Shown piece by piece: positions 12,701 to 24,038 of a DNA stretch of 60,000 nucleotides (its first letter is position 1; each line of letters opens with the position of its first letter). Position numbers and translations under genes: made by a program. This DNA is from Symsagittifera roscoffensis (lineage: Eukaryota > Xenacoelomorpha > Acoela > Convolutidae). Location of the stretch: positions 51,438,563 through 51,498,562 of the forward strand of contig NC_087068.1 in assembly GCF_963678635.1 (NCBI RefSeq). The letters are read 5' to 3'. Under the pieces are notes generated by a model that did not search any database, was not told the DNA's origin, and worked only from the letters and a program-made list of their open reading frames with translations.

Positions 12701-15700
12701 GCGAGTTTTTTAGCTGCTTAATTTTCAATTTGATAATCTTGATTTTTAGTATATCAGCTCAATGTGCATTCATGGTGCATTCCTTTTTCAATTTATTGCC
12801 TTTCTATTGTTTTGGAAATTTCAATCATCAGGACTTTCTAAAAAAATTCTAGCATAAACTGAGTTTTCTACGGTCAATTTTTAGGTAATTCATGGTCGCA
12901 ATGCTTCAATTATTTTGTTCTTGTGTTTAGATCTAGTTGCTTGTTAATGCCTCATTTGATTACCTTACATTGTTTTTTGACTAAAATCATCAGGATTTTA
13001 TAAAACAAATATTAAGCAGATATGATTTTTTTTGACGATTTTTCTCTTGTAGCAGAATTAGAGGGGGCACGAGTTAGCGGATATTCCCTCCCCCACAGAG
13101 CTTTAGAAAAATTTCTGGGCCGGCTAGCCGAAATGGATATCTTGAAATAAAACCATAGAAGGACCGTCTGCCGACCAAAAGGGTCCCTCTGTAGTACTAT
13201 TTTAAGACATCTATTGGATGACCGACCTTAAAATCTTTTTAAAGGCGCCCTGGGTGCCAATTTTTACTATATTTAGGTGGGAGTGCGCGCCAAAAAACGT
13301 TATTTCACAGAAAAAATTTAAAAAGTTTGAGCAAAAACTGAGTTTTTACAAATGGTTTTCAGTTAAATCATGGTCGCAACAGTCCATATTGGTTGCTCTT
13401 GTTTTAGGATAATAAAAAGCTTTAAAAATTTTTGCTTATAGTGAGTCATGTTTTTACGTTTTTAAAAAGACTTCCTGGGGATTTTTATGGAGACAGAAAA
13501 TTGATTTTTTCAATTATATGGTAAGAAAGTAGATTTTCTTGCGATTATAAGGGGAAAAAGATTATCTTGAAACTTTGGAGATAAAAATAGATTCTGGTAA
13601 AATTATAAAGCGATCTAATAATTGTGGAAGTAATCCATTTTCGCACTATTATAATAGAAAATTTTGCATAAATTGCAAAATTTTAGACAAAATTTTAGAC
13701 AAAATTTTCTCAAAATATTTCTTTTTTGTCCGTGAAACTTCGGTGCGGGGACTCTGTTGCTTAAAAAAAAGTTTCATTTTATTGCCATTTCATATGACAA
13801 AAATGGATTTTTTTTTCAGTCCGAACATGCATTGAGGGAATTTAATTGGTCGCACCATGTTTGACCGATCTGAGAGTGATTTCATGGTCTAATAGTGGAC
13901 AGTGGTTCTCTTTGCCCTCAGTGGCCAAAAAGGTCCATAAAAAGGCAGCAGGATTCAATGGCTCCTCCGACAAACATCTTGAAACACTCATATTGGCTAA
14001 AAAAATGAAAATAGTAAAATCTAAAAAGATAAAACACACGTCAGTTCGAGATAATTCCTAAAAATAATTGATTAATCATATCATTAGTTAACTGAAATAT
14101 TTTTGATGGCTCTGTTTTTCATCATTAGTTGTTTTTTTTCCTAAAAATTTTCCTAAACATAAATCAGTAGATAATTGTTTTTGATACCTGCGTTTGCTGC
14201 GTACAAAGAAGTGTCAATGAAAAAAGGAAGTCCCGCTTTTCGAAGCAGAAGTTTGCCTGCATAGAAAGAAGAAGACAGCACTAGCGAGTCAAGAACCAAC
14301 ACTGATTCGTCCTGATTGCCCTTATAAGTGTCATAGTTCCAGCACAGATCATTTTGACCATTTTCATCACCTGGGCTATTCTGGCCCAAAGGAACTAGTA
14401 TCACCGAGATTAAAAGGGTTGCAGATGTTGATCCAATGTTAAGGTAGTTTTTCATTGATACCTGCATGATAAGTATTTATAATAAACCTTAGGTTATCTT
14501 GGATTCTTCAACCGAATAGTTTTTTTTAATTATTACCGTTTGATAACGGTATGTAAGACCACTTTCTGCAGCTTTGTGTGCTGGCTGATTCCATTCCACT
14601 AGGAGGGCGAAGACTCTTCTAAATATTCACACATGATGTTATTTTACAACATATTCGTAAAATTTCAATTTTTAAAATGAATATAATTAAAAAAAAAGCT
14701 TAATTCATTTTTGCTAATGTATGTTTTGTGCAATCAAAGTTTCCACATCATTTTTGAAATTGGTAACATTTTGAGCATTCTAAAAAACAATTTGACAATC
14801 ACATCAAGATCAGCAAAATTAAACGATTTTGAGCTTTGAAATCCTTAAGCATAAATCTTATAATCCTAGAAAAGAATAGAAAAGTTTGAGCTCGCAGTGA
14901 ACTTTTTTCGGGTTGAAAACCAGACCTGACCTGCTCGCTGTTCCGCTACTTGTTTCAACCACAACACATGTAGAAAGATTGGACCACGAAGCAGAAGAAA
15001 ACTCTGCCTCGGATGCTTTCAACTCAACAGAAGATTCCTCTTCATGGGACCCCAATACAACTTCATTGATCAGCACAGATCCCAATGGCGACTTCTACAC
15101 AACAGAAGAATAATAACATCAAAGATATTTTAAACACAATTGGGCAGAATCGTTTTTGTGGGCGAGCAATTAGACGTTTATATTGTTTTCGCGAGAAGAA
15201 ACTTCTGAAAATTTTACTTGTTTGGACTCTTTCTTACTTCAGCTTTTGTTTCAACATCGTTGTTTCAAACTAATCAGAGTATTCCCCGATTGGAAAGCTA
15301 CATCATAATGCAAAAAAAGACCAATTGAACAAACTCTCCCATAAATCAATTGTTATCTTTTTTTTCAAATTTGTCTCGTCAGGTAGACGGATGAAAAGTA
15401 AGCTTGGAAGCATTAATAATGGCTACGATCGACAACAGGTATCTTTTGAATTTCAAAGCAAATCGAAAGCAAACTTTTTCAGTTTTTTCATTTTTTTTTG
15501 TTTTTTAAATATTTGCATGTCAGCATGTTAAATTATTTTAGGCTCTGCCTTTTTGCTTCATTTGCTTCCAATTTGGAGTAAAAATTGTAAATCTAAACCA
15601 GTTTTTTCTCTATACTGAGAAGCAATTTTGAAATATTCATTTATCGATCGAATCATTGAAAAGATTTTCAAATTATACATCACTTAAAAAAAATTGACGC

Positions 15701-18700
15701 TCATTTGTGGTACTTGTTTTTGCGAGGAAAAACAAGTTAAAAAAACAAGGATAGCCTGCGACTGTGCAAGTAGCACAGAATGATCCGACCATAGTCTTAA
15801 GAAAAAACGAAAATATTTTCAAGTGAGTGTCGTTTTTTTTGCGCGTTGTGATAAAAAATCTGAACAAAAAAAGATGAACTCAGGCATAATCGACCTTCAT
15901 AGTAAAAAAGACAATGGGAGAACAGTTTTTGCAGTTCTATGAGAGAAAAATGAAAAAAAATTTTTTTGAAAAATTCAAAAAAAAAAAATTTTCAAGTTGT
16001 TTTGCAGAAAGTTTTTGGTTTTTTTGAAGTTTTTAACAAAGAGTGTTTTAAAATTTGCAATCATCCACTCCCATAAATGAAGAACGAGTGGTTGACACTT
16101 GCCAAATTCTATATTTTTCAGTAAAATGCGGAAAATTTTGGTCAATATGCGTTCGTTATATGCGGTTTTACAAAATATTGTAGTAGCGAACATAGTGCTA
16201 ATGAAAATAATTTTTTTCTTGAATTCGTTTTTGTTTTCTGATTAAGCACTATATCATGTAATCCTGTTTTAGCTTCGTGGAAAAAAAATGACAACAGCCT
16301 CCGACTATTCTGACTGCCCCTTAATCCATATCAAAAAGTTTTTGGGGAAAAACATATTGGAAAACTATAAATTTTTAGAAAATCGAAGATCAAGTGTAAA
16401 AAATTGAGTCGTACGACCTATTAGCTAGCCTCATTTCAATTTGGAACAATTTTGTCGCCGCACGCATAAATAATTTGCGTTACGCTTTCAGCATTATAAA
16501 TAATGGTTCAAAGCGCGCATAAATTAGTCCAGAACATAGCCAAATTGGCAATTTTCAGACTCCAAGAACTTTACAAAAAATAATTTGAGGTAAAATATCT
16601 TTCAAAATTCGGTTTCAGGGAGTCATTATTTACAATGGGGAACAAAATGATTTATTTCGATCGCCGAAATTTGACGATCATAAATATTCCATTTCCAAGC
16701 ATAAATATTTCGTTTTCTTCGAAACTCGGAACACCAAAAAACAGATTACCACATTAGAGGAAATTGTGTTTTAGTAAAAATGGTTCATTAAGATTGAAAA
16801 ACACAGATTTTTGACTTCAAAAAACCGACCTTTCGCTGACACGGCTGCTCTGTTTGCTGCTTCTTCTGAGGAGAAGACCACTCGGCCACCAGCATCTGGG
16901 ATCCCAAAGACATGCCAAACAACTCCAGGGAGATCAAAGAAAAAGTAATATTTCCGCTGGTGTTGAACTTGTCCAGGTCGAAAATCATCAATCCTCTCTT
17001 CGACCAATCGGAAGACTCAACCATGAATTTCTGCAGCTGGGACTTTAGTAACTTTTAACCAGTATCAATTTGAATTAACTTTTTTTGAAGATGATGAAAA
17101 CTTGTTTTGATGGTTCCTAGACGATGACTGAATATTTTTCAGCGAAGCCGGGCGCTGCAATGGACGCATCACGTTAAAAAAGCATTTTCGGTTTGTGAAT
17201 CTTTTTTGTAAGGGTTTTCGGGTAAAAAAAAATGACAGACTTTATTACTAGTCAAATTTACTAGCAATTCTACTACTAATTGTTTAACGACTATGTTCAT
17301 GTGTTTTTTGAAATACATTTTAAGAGCTCTATAACTCTATTTTAAGAGCTCTATTTTAAGAGCTCTATAACATTTTAATGTGCTTAAATGATTTTTACTT
17401 CATCAAAAAGTGATTTTTTTTCCGACGAATAAAATTTCTTATAATCGGTTACAAACGTATTTAGGGGGCACCTAGCATACTGGTGCGGCTCACTTCGAGA
17501 GCGTCAGATAGAACCACGTGATTTCTAGACGCACAAAAAATGAGTCAGAAAAAAAGAGCTTCGCTCTTTGCTCAACAAAAAAAAACGTCTGGGATATGGG
17601 AAAAAGACAAATATATAAATGCTTAGATAGACTGAAAAGCCTTTCATAGATCCTCTGCGAATTCAAATTCAATTTCTGACAATAAAATGCTGAAAAATTT
17701 CACCAAAACTACCAAAAATTTAAGTCCCAGTGCCTGGTTTCTCTTCTGCACCCAGAGTTGTCCTCTCAGCTCCCAAAAAGAATCATAATTTCCACAGATC
17801 TCATACTGCACTTGTGCTTTATACGAGTGAGGAAGCTGTTTGATTTCACGAATGGCAACCAGACCAAGATTGATGCAGTTGTTTGGCTTGCCGGGGGAGG
17901 GGGGAGTTATGGTCCAGGTGTTATGACAGAGTGATATACTTTGGTTGAATGAAGGGGTCAGTTGACGAGGTAGTACTATCTCGTACGAGCTGAAAATGGA
18001 AATAAAGCTTAAGATCCTGTATACTAGAAAAGGTATTCTAAATTGTAGATCTTGTATACTAGAAAAGGTATTCTAAATGAGATTTTTCTCATTTATTTTT
18101 CTTAAACCCTGAGAATGGTTGGAAAATTTTCTGAAAATTGCTTCTGTGTAATAATTGGACTTATTAGACTGCACCGATGTTTGTTCCCTTTTTCAAAACT
18201 GATACAAGATAAATTTCAATAAGTCAGTTTAGAGTTTTCCATTACAAAAATTATCAAAAACCTAATTTTTTCGCATGGAGTAACAGCTAACTGTTTCTAT
18301 GATTCGATACCCCCCTTTGATACTTTTTAAGAAATCATAATAGATAATTACTTCTATTATAATTAAAGCGAAATTGTTGGCAATATCGATGAACTTGAGC
18401 AAACAAATTGGTCAAAAACAACATTTTAGGTTAATTCGCTTTTTGTAAACCGTTATTACCTGTGAAAATCAGTAATAAGATGAAATTCGACGTCAAAATG
18501 AGCAGTTTTAGGTTAATTAACTTCTTTCAAATTCGTTCCCCGAAAAATATATTGCCAACACTTTGAAATAAACTATAAAAACAAACTCACCGTGGAATAG
18601 AGGAGACGTCCTGGAGCAGAAGCGTACAGAGTGATTTGGGGGAGTAAACTTGAGTGGCTACTTCGGGGACGACGAAGAAGGCACATCTGCTGTAGTAGAG

Positions 18701-20336
18701 ACACCACTCGTGTTCCATGTAGACCGAGAAGCATGACTCAGAGTGGGAGGAGGAGGAGGCACTGAACATTACATTGACAGGGATGCTCAGGATAGACAAA
18801 ACTTATTTTTTATTTTCAACCAAATTAAAATAAAGGAAGAAAAGCAGAATAAAAGCTACATACAGTTTAATATCCTCCTCCCTCATTTTTCATAACTAAC
18901 ATACAAAAATTTTTAACTGAGGATTTAAGGAAAAAGAAATAAAAAATGGGTTGGCAATAACATCACGTGAGAGCAGTAGCGGATTTAGGGGTATTCCAGC
19001 CCCTGGAACACCCAAAGGGTCTCCCATAGAACACCCAATTTTGGCCAGGGTTGGTGAAGTTCGTTTTTTTATTAATAAAAAACGTTTTAAACGTTAAAAA
19101 AATTTCAATCGTTTTAAAACACTGTTTAAAATTTAAATTCGAGAAAAATTAATGTTTCAGAAAATTTTGTAGCTCGGATAAACTCAGTGTTTCTCATTGA
19201 GAACACGTAGGCAGAAAGCCAATTTGGAAACTTTCTGTGATTGAGTCGATCTCTTAAAAGAAAATTTTCAAAACTGAATCCAATCAACAACACATCGCTG
19301 TTTTGCGGGAAAACTCCATAGACCGACTTCGATGCTTGTATTCTGTAAAAAAGCGGAATAAAAAACTAAAATAAAAAACAGCAATAAAAAACAAACGTTT
19401 AAAACACTGTTTTAAACACTGTTTAAAAGATATGGTGTATTAAACATAACAAAACCCTGATTTTAGCTAACCTTAAATTCTATTTAGTCGACAATTTTTG
19501 TAAAAGATTTTGAAACTCCGCCCACGATAAAATTCTAGATGAGACCCTGCTTGAGAAAGCGCCAAAAGCTAAGAACTAGTTTTGAAAAAAAGTGCAGATT
19601 TTCTTCAGGGGCGGGTTGTATTTTATTTTTTTTGTTTTAGTACATTCGCTAATCTCCGTTCCAGAACAAAAAAAAACCAATTTAAGTATAACTTTAAAAA
19701 TTGAAAATTTTTATGCGGTAGGTGACTTTTTTAAAAATTAGTCAAAAATCCCGCTACAAATTTGTGATAAAAATAGCTTTTTGGTGGCAGACTTCGGCTC
19801 TTTTTCCTCTCCCCCCCCGCCACTTCACATAAGCATCAGTTTTTTGGTGTAACGAGGGGTTTTACAAGGTAAAGTATGAAGATCAAATGCATTTTTCATG
19901 GCCTAATTAGTCTGCATGACAAGTTTTGTAACAATCGGACAACGTGAACAGTATGTTTACTAATAAAAACTTGCAGGTGGGGCGAAAGGAAAAAGAGCCC
20001 AATTTTCATGTTCGTCTTCAAAAACGGGGCTTCCCCCACCCCTCTTAAATTCATTTCTATTTTTAAGTCTGATTTTATATGTAAATGTCGAGCATACCTG
20101 TTTGAAACATTAGTGCAATTCCGAGGCAACTGCTTCGTGTAACTGTGAGTGTATGCATAAGTGACTGGTTGGAAGAAACAGTGTATGAAGTTCACATCTT
20201 CCAGGTGGGGACTCCACACAACTTCCACGAAGTCTCTCGAATACTCGTTCAACCTTAGGGTAAAAACTTTGGGGGGATAGATGGTAACAAAAATATGGGC
20301 AACCGTCAAGCAATAAAACCAACAAAAGCTCGCCAT
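3762..20336 (-). CDS. Large secreted protein, at least 16 exons, family not recognised
   Basis: Exons 5' to 3' on the minus strand: 20336..20098, 18785..18591, 17989..17713, 17030..16830, 15094..14931, 14618..14537, 14461..14188, 13996..13856, 12251..11943, 11665..11363, 10005..9871, 9645..9489, 9051..8853, 7689..7539, 6412..6265, 3961..3762. All junctions are GT-AG and reading phase carries through all sixteen without a stop, giving about 1,058 residues before the uncertain 3' end. The ATG at 20336 has an AAAATGG context and starts a hydrophobic signal peptide (MASFCWFYCLTVAHIFVTIY). The rest is soluble, with scattered cysteines, several N-x-S/T sites and beta-rich stretches. Exon 15 holds C-x2-C-x5-C-x-W, reminiscent of a PSI knot. 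No membrane helix was seen. Introns are filled with dispersed repeats. I do not recognise the family; it is an extracellular or cell-surface protein by inference from the signal peptide. Small exons could have been missed and some donors (17713, 11943) have alternatives. Confidence 0.72.
5561..5608 (+). repeat. Hairpin repeat, class A copy
   Basis: The sequence runs cggaacattc, then stem ctgtgc, loop tacta, stem gcgcag, then cggctatccttgtt. It matches class A copies at 15744-15790 (minus), 22103-22148, 33341-33385 (minus), 37304-37348 and 39006-39051, with a partial copy near 8144-8172. It lies in the intron between exons 15 and 16 of the large gene. A class B copy lies 90 bp away in the opposite orientation (5698-5733). 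Confidence 0.75.
5698..5733 (-). repeat. Hairpin repeat, class B copy
   Basis: Read on the minus strand this gives a decayed cagcgc/tcctg stem followed by atacgagcagtcttgttt, matching the intact class B copy at 25300-25342. Together with the class A copy at 5561 it forms an inverted pair. Sequence at 5800-5930 is in turn similar, inverted, to 16465-16565 (shared 'ccaatttggc' and 'ggactaatttatgc'), so these hairpins belong to a longer dispersed element. Confidence 0.55.
7808..8010. repeat. Dispersed repeat family C, copy 1
   Basis: A G/C-rich block begins 'agtggcggtttta' and contains the near-palindrome caaagggtcccccttttg followed by 'ggcgcc'. Related blocks occur at about 13063-13330, 18973-19040 and 27129-27300, with a shorter relative near 23480-23620. 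The 83-residue open frame across this block is repeat-derived. It lies in an intron of the large gene (between 7689 and 8853). Confidence 0.65.
9388..9430. repeat. Intronic inverted repeat, 16-bp arms
   Basis: The left arm gtggtccttacaatag (9388-9403) pairs with the right arm at 9415-9430 with a single mismatch and an 11-base loop. Part of the right side is repeated again at 9434-9447. It sits in the intron between the 9489..9645 and 8853..9051 exons of the large minus-strand gene, close to the donor side. Confidence 0.75.
11022..11081. repeat. Palindromic (MITE-like) repeat, copy 2
   Basis: Outer arms caaaaaaatgcta and ttagcatttttttg surround an inner palindrome around ccgtatatgg. It is the same organisation as 2499-2556, with matching left-flank sequence from about 10800. 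It lies in the intron between exons 9871..10005 and 11363..11665 of the large gene. Confidence 0.7.
13063..13330. repeat. Dispersed repeat family C, copy 2
   Basis: This copy carries 'ctgccgaccaaaagggtccc', 'actattttaagacatc' and 'ggcgcc', matching copy 1 at 7808-8010 and copy 4 at 27129-27300. It is intronic in the large gene (between exons 11943..12251 and 13856..13996). Confidence 0.6.
15744..15790 (-). repeat. Hairpin repeat, class A copy
   Basis: On the minus strand this reads ggtcggatcattctgtgc, loop, gcacag, then ggctatccttgtt. It has a perfect 6-bp stem (ctgtgc/gcacag). It is intronic in the large gene. Confidence 0.75.
18013..18078. repeat. Two-copy 35-bp tandem repeat in an intron
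   Basis: The unit beginning 'gatcctgtatactagaaaag' at 18013 is repeated almost exactly at 18048. It is a recent local duplication in the intron between exons 17713..17989 and 18591..18785 of the large gene. Confidence 0.8.
18973..19440. repeat. Family C fragment followed by A/T palindromic repeats
   Basis: 18973-19040 carries a shortened family C block ('gtagcggatttaggggtatt', 'cacccaaagggtctccc'). It is followed by several copies of tttaaaac/actgtttaaa-type palindromes between about 19075 and 19430. It lies in the first intron of the large gene, and no coding potential is seen. Confidence 0.5.
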
Positions 20337-21963
20337 TTTGCAGCAAAAGGGAAATGACAATTTTTTAAATTTAGAAATCAAATATTTTGTACTTAACTTT
20401 TGTTTCGAGTTCTTTTGTAAAACTTGGGTCCCACTTTCTTATAAAAAGTGTTGTAATGAAAAAATTAGTTTGCTTCTGAATTGGACTTAAATTTTTTCCA
20501 ACTTAAATGATACAACTGTGTTTTAAAAGTATGTCGGCTCGACAATAAACTGAACATCTTAACTCAACGTAGAAAATAATTGAAAAAAAAAATCAATATA
20601 GGGTTTTTGGCTAGGAACGGAATAAATTAAGAATGAATTCGAATTTCTGGGTTAAATTAGATTACTGGGCAACGCGGGAGAATAGATTGAATATGCGGGT
20701 ACAAAATCTAATTATAAAGTCTGAATCACAGGACCGTGCAATCCTTCATATTCACATACACCCTGGGTGGGTGTAAAAAACAGGCAGCGAGTAGATGGGG
20801 AAAATAATAGAAACTAAGGAAAGCTCATTAGAAAAAGCGCGGGACGATCATTCAAAAGTGCTGGATCAGTTCACAAACAAAATCCCCTGTGTGCTGCCAA
20901 AAACACAGGAACCTAACGATGTGAACGATGTGTGAAACAAGTGTGATTAAATTGAATATTGACTGAATTTGATTACTTAATTCTAACGAAACACCTTTAA
21001 GCTTCCGGTCTCCCGTCTAGAAATAGTAAATGGCGGTTAAAATAGCGGAAAAAAATCAATAAGCAGTAAAAATAACAAATAGCAATTGGAGAAAAAAGAT
21101 ATTTGGCTGATTTTCAAAAATTTGGCTGATTTTCAAAGGTTTTCAAAAAACAATCTGCCAAATTGTCAAATTAAGGTGCGTGTGGTATTAACAAAAAAAG
21201 CCTCGCCAAGCCAAGAAGGGTTTTTAGGAAGAGCGCCAACAGAAATCATGCGTTAAAAAATCAGGACAAATGACTGCTAAACTTGAACTGAATAGTATAT
21301 TTACTTTGTCCACCTAAAACCCTTTTTGTTTTAACATATTGAAAAATCAGAATGTTTATGTGTAAACTGCATTCGTTGGTCAATTGATGGGATTTAATTT
21401 TTGTTGGAAGTGGGTTTAGGGTCCTATGTTATCTTCACTCGTCTTTTCCTTGGAGACTGATTAAGAACTTGGAACTTACTCTGTATCATTGTCAATGTCT
21501 GCCGCTGAAGGCATATCTCTCTTGTGGACTAAGTGGTCATTCTTCTAATCTCGGGATGTTCTTAAGAGCTTTCATTTAGATATTCTCCGTGTTAGATCTC
21601 CAGTTAAATTATTTGCCAGTTGCAAGAAATGAATGAGTTTTATACAGACAAAATTTAATACCCCTCATTTCTATCTAACACCATTGATGGCGTTTCAAAA
21701 ATTGTTCTTATTTTTTACGAGGGAGGAGGTAGTCGGTGGTGGGGGGAGGGGGTTAATGTATATTGTTTACAAAACAAAAATTATAACAGTTTTCAAAAAA
21801 AGATTTGAACAAAGAGTTCTGAACGCTTAAGGTTCCAAGGAAATTTTTATAAGTTTTCAGAACGAGCGGCGAAGGTTTGAACCTCCAAGAGGTGGCGTAC
21901 CTCCTCCGGCTGCTAAATCTGCTACTGAGTTTCTAGCAACTTCAATTTCAAAATCGAAATAAC

Positions 21964-21988
21964 AAAGTTTTTTTTTTCAATTTTAAAA

Positions 21989-22060
<72 letters not shown>

Positions 22061-22084
22061 TGTTAAAATTGAAAAAAAAACTTT
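21964..22084. repeat. (AT)n microsatellite inside a 30-bp inverted repeat
   Basis: About 30 AT dinucleotides are flanked by inverted arms: aaagttttt..caattttaaaaatcgat on the left (21964-21993) and the near-exact reverse complement on the right (22055-22084). The whole 120 bp can form one long hairpin. It directly precedes a class A hairpin repeat. Confidence 0.85.
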
Positions 22085-22102
22085 GTACTTTGCTGTATAG
22101 TG

Positions 22103-22148
22103 TTCGGAACTTCTGTGCTACTTGCACAGCGACCGGTTATTCTTGTTT
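22103..22148 (+). repeat. Hairpin repeat, class A copy
   Basis: The sequence runs cggaacttctgtgc, loop tactt, gcacag, then ccggttattcttgttt. It has a perfect 6-bp stem at 22113-22118 and 22124-22129, and it is the best preserved class A copy on the plus strand. Confidence 0.75.
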
Positions 22149-24038
22149 CAATTTTCAAATATTATTCTATAAATTTGCAAATAGAAAAAAGTAAGTTGAT
22201 TACTATCATTAACGCCCATTGTTTAGTGCCAGCATAGATATCATGTGTTACTTGAAATTGCCTATTAGGACAAAAAAAAGGTTTTACAAAACCATACAAC
22301 GCAATTTAATTTTGTCAACCGACTGTAAATGACTTGAGCTATCGTCTCTGAGAGTATTTTAAAAAAATTGGAACACTTACCAAATTATTTAGCATCTGAA
22401 TATGCCAGTTTTCCTTTTTTGCAGTAAGTTTTTCAAACGGTGTGAAATTATAAGAAACAAAAGAGTTGATGAAGTTTGTCACACTAATTTGATGCAGTTT
22501 TCTCGTTTAAAATATTTTACATCGCATGATTAACTTTTCTTACTCTGCTCATTCGAAAAGTGTTCAGTCTCATAGAAAATCGGAATAAATTGTGAAGACT
22601 GGTATTTTCAGACCTGAAATAAACTGGTAGTGTTTTGAATTAAAAATTAATACTTGCAGAGGGTGTGATTTAGGATCTAAGAAGTTTGGTTAACTTCTAA
22701 GTCTAACTAATTAAGTCTAATTAAGTAGTAATTCTAGCTTATGTGTCCAATATAACCTTGAAAATTAACAGTTTAGAGAGTAAAAACCAGGAACAAAAAA
22801 AACAGGAAGAGTTAACAACAGTTGGGATCAAGTTGGAAAAAATTATGCGCTAGTTGAAAAGCTAGAATTATTTACAAAATGAGCATAAAAGTTTAACTTT
22901 TCATTTCAATTTGTTTAACTTTAAAATCTGAAAATTTGTTTAACAAACGTTAAAGAAAAAAACTTTAACAAATAGCTCCAATTTTTCGAACTAAGCATGT
23001 AAGCTCTACTTAGTGCCACTATTCAAAGTTTTTTGAATGCAATCGAAGTTGTATTCAAATAGTCACGCTATGTGCAATGTATACTGATTAGTACATAGAT
23101 TAATTCAGAACGCGTATTTCTGAAAACAAATGATTAACAGTGTGAGAAACCAATTTTTTTTTAAAGAGATAAAAAGAAAAAGTTGAAAATATAAATAAAA
23201 GATTCAAGTTATAAAGAAACATAGGTTGCTGTGCAAGCAAAAAAATGATCTGACCAATATAATCTGAGAAAAAGTCAAAAATAAAGGAAAATATTAAGTC
23301 AAATTTTTTTTGCATTTTGTTCTTTAGTTTTGTTATTTTTTCCTGTTATTTTTTTCCTGTAAAATGGTTGCATGACTGGCAAAAAAGGCCAGAACACACC
23401 GTATGGCATAGTTCTGTCTAGTATTTTGAAGTAATTGCCATAAAAGTTTAGCAAAAACTGTCATTTTCAATTATGACCCCCTGACTATTCACAGCGGGTC
23501 CTTCTTTGGTACACTCTTACTATTTTGGTCAATCACCTCTAAAATTTCCCTCAAGATGCTTTTGGTACAAAATCTATTGTTTTTGAGAAGGAGCATGCGC
23601 CAAAAAAAACGATGCTATGGGAGAGCTTTGCTTCGCGGGAAAGTTTGGAATGCCAAAGAGGTCGACGTAGGAAAAAAAAAAATCTGACCCGTCTTCAAAT
23701 CCGTCTAAAATCAAATCCTAGATCGGCGGTCGTATCACACACAAACAAATAACAAATTTGTGAGGTCAACTTGTTTCTCCGCCTTGACAGAAAAATATTT
23801 TGAAATTACATGGTCAATTTATTTGATTTGGTCGCTACTGGTTAACGCTTATAAAATCAAAGCATCTCCTGTTTGTTCAAAACAATCTCAAATGTCATAA
23901 GTAAAGAAACATAGATGTATAAATATTGCTGAATAGCCAAGGATATGAGACCAGTTTATGATTTGTTTTCATTGTCGACTAGTACACATTGTAATCATTT
24001 ACTTCTATTTTTCTCTTCTGACAGACCGTTGCTGGATC

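Larger units (their letters stand above)
20337..24024. other. Repeat-rich intergenic region between two divergent genes
   Basis: This is the shared upstream region of the large minus-strand gene (start at 20336) and the plus-strand lipocalin. I find no coding exon in it. It contains a long (AT)n hairpin at 21964-22084, a class A hairpin repeat at 22103-22148 and a weak family C relative near 23480-23620. A non-coding first exon of the lipocalin must end somewhere upstream of the acceptor at 24023-24024. Promoters could not be placed. Confidence 0.5.
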
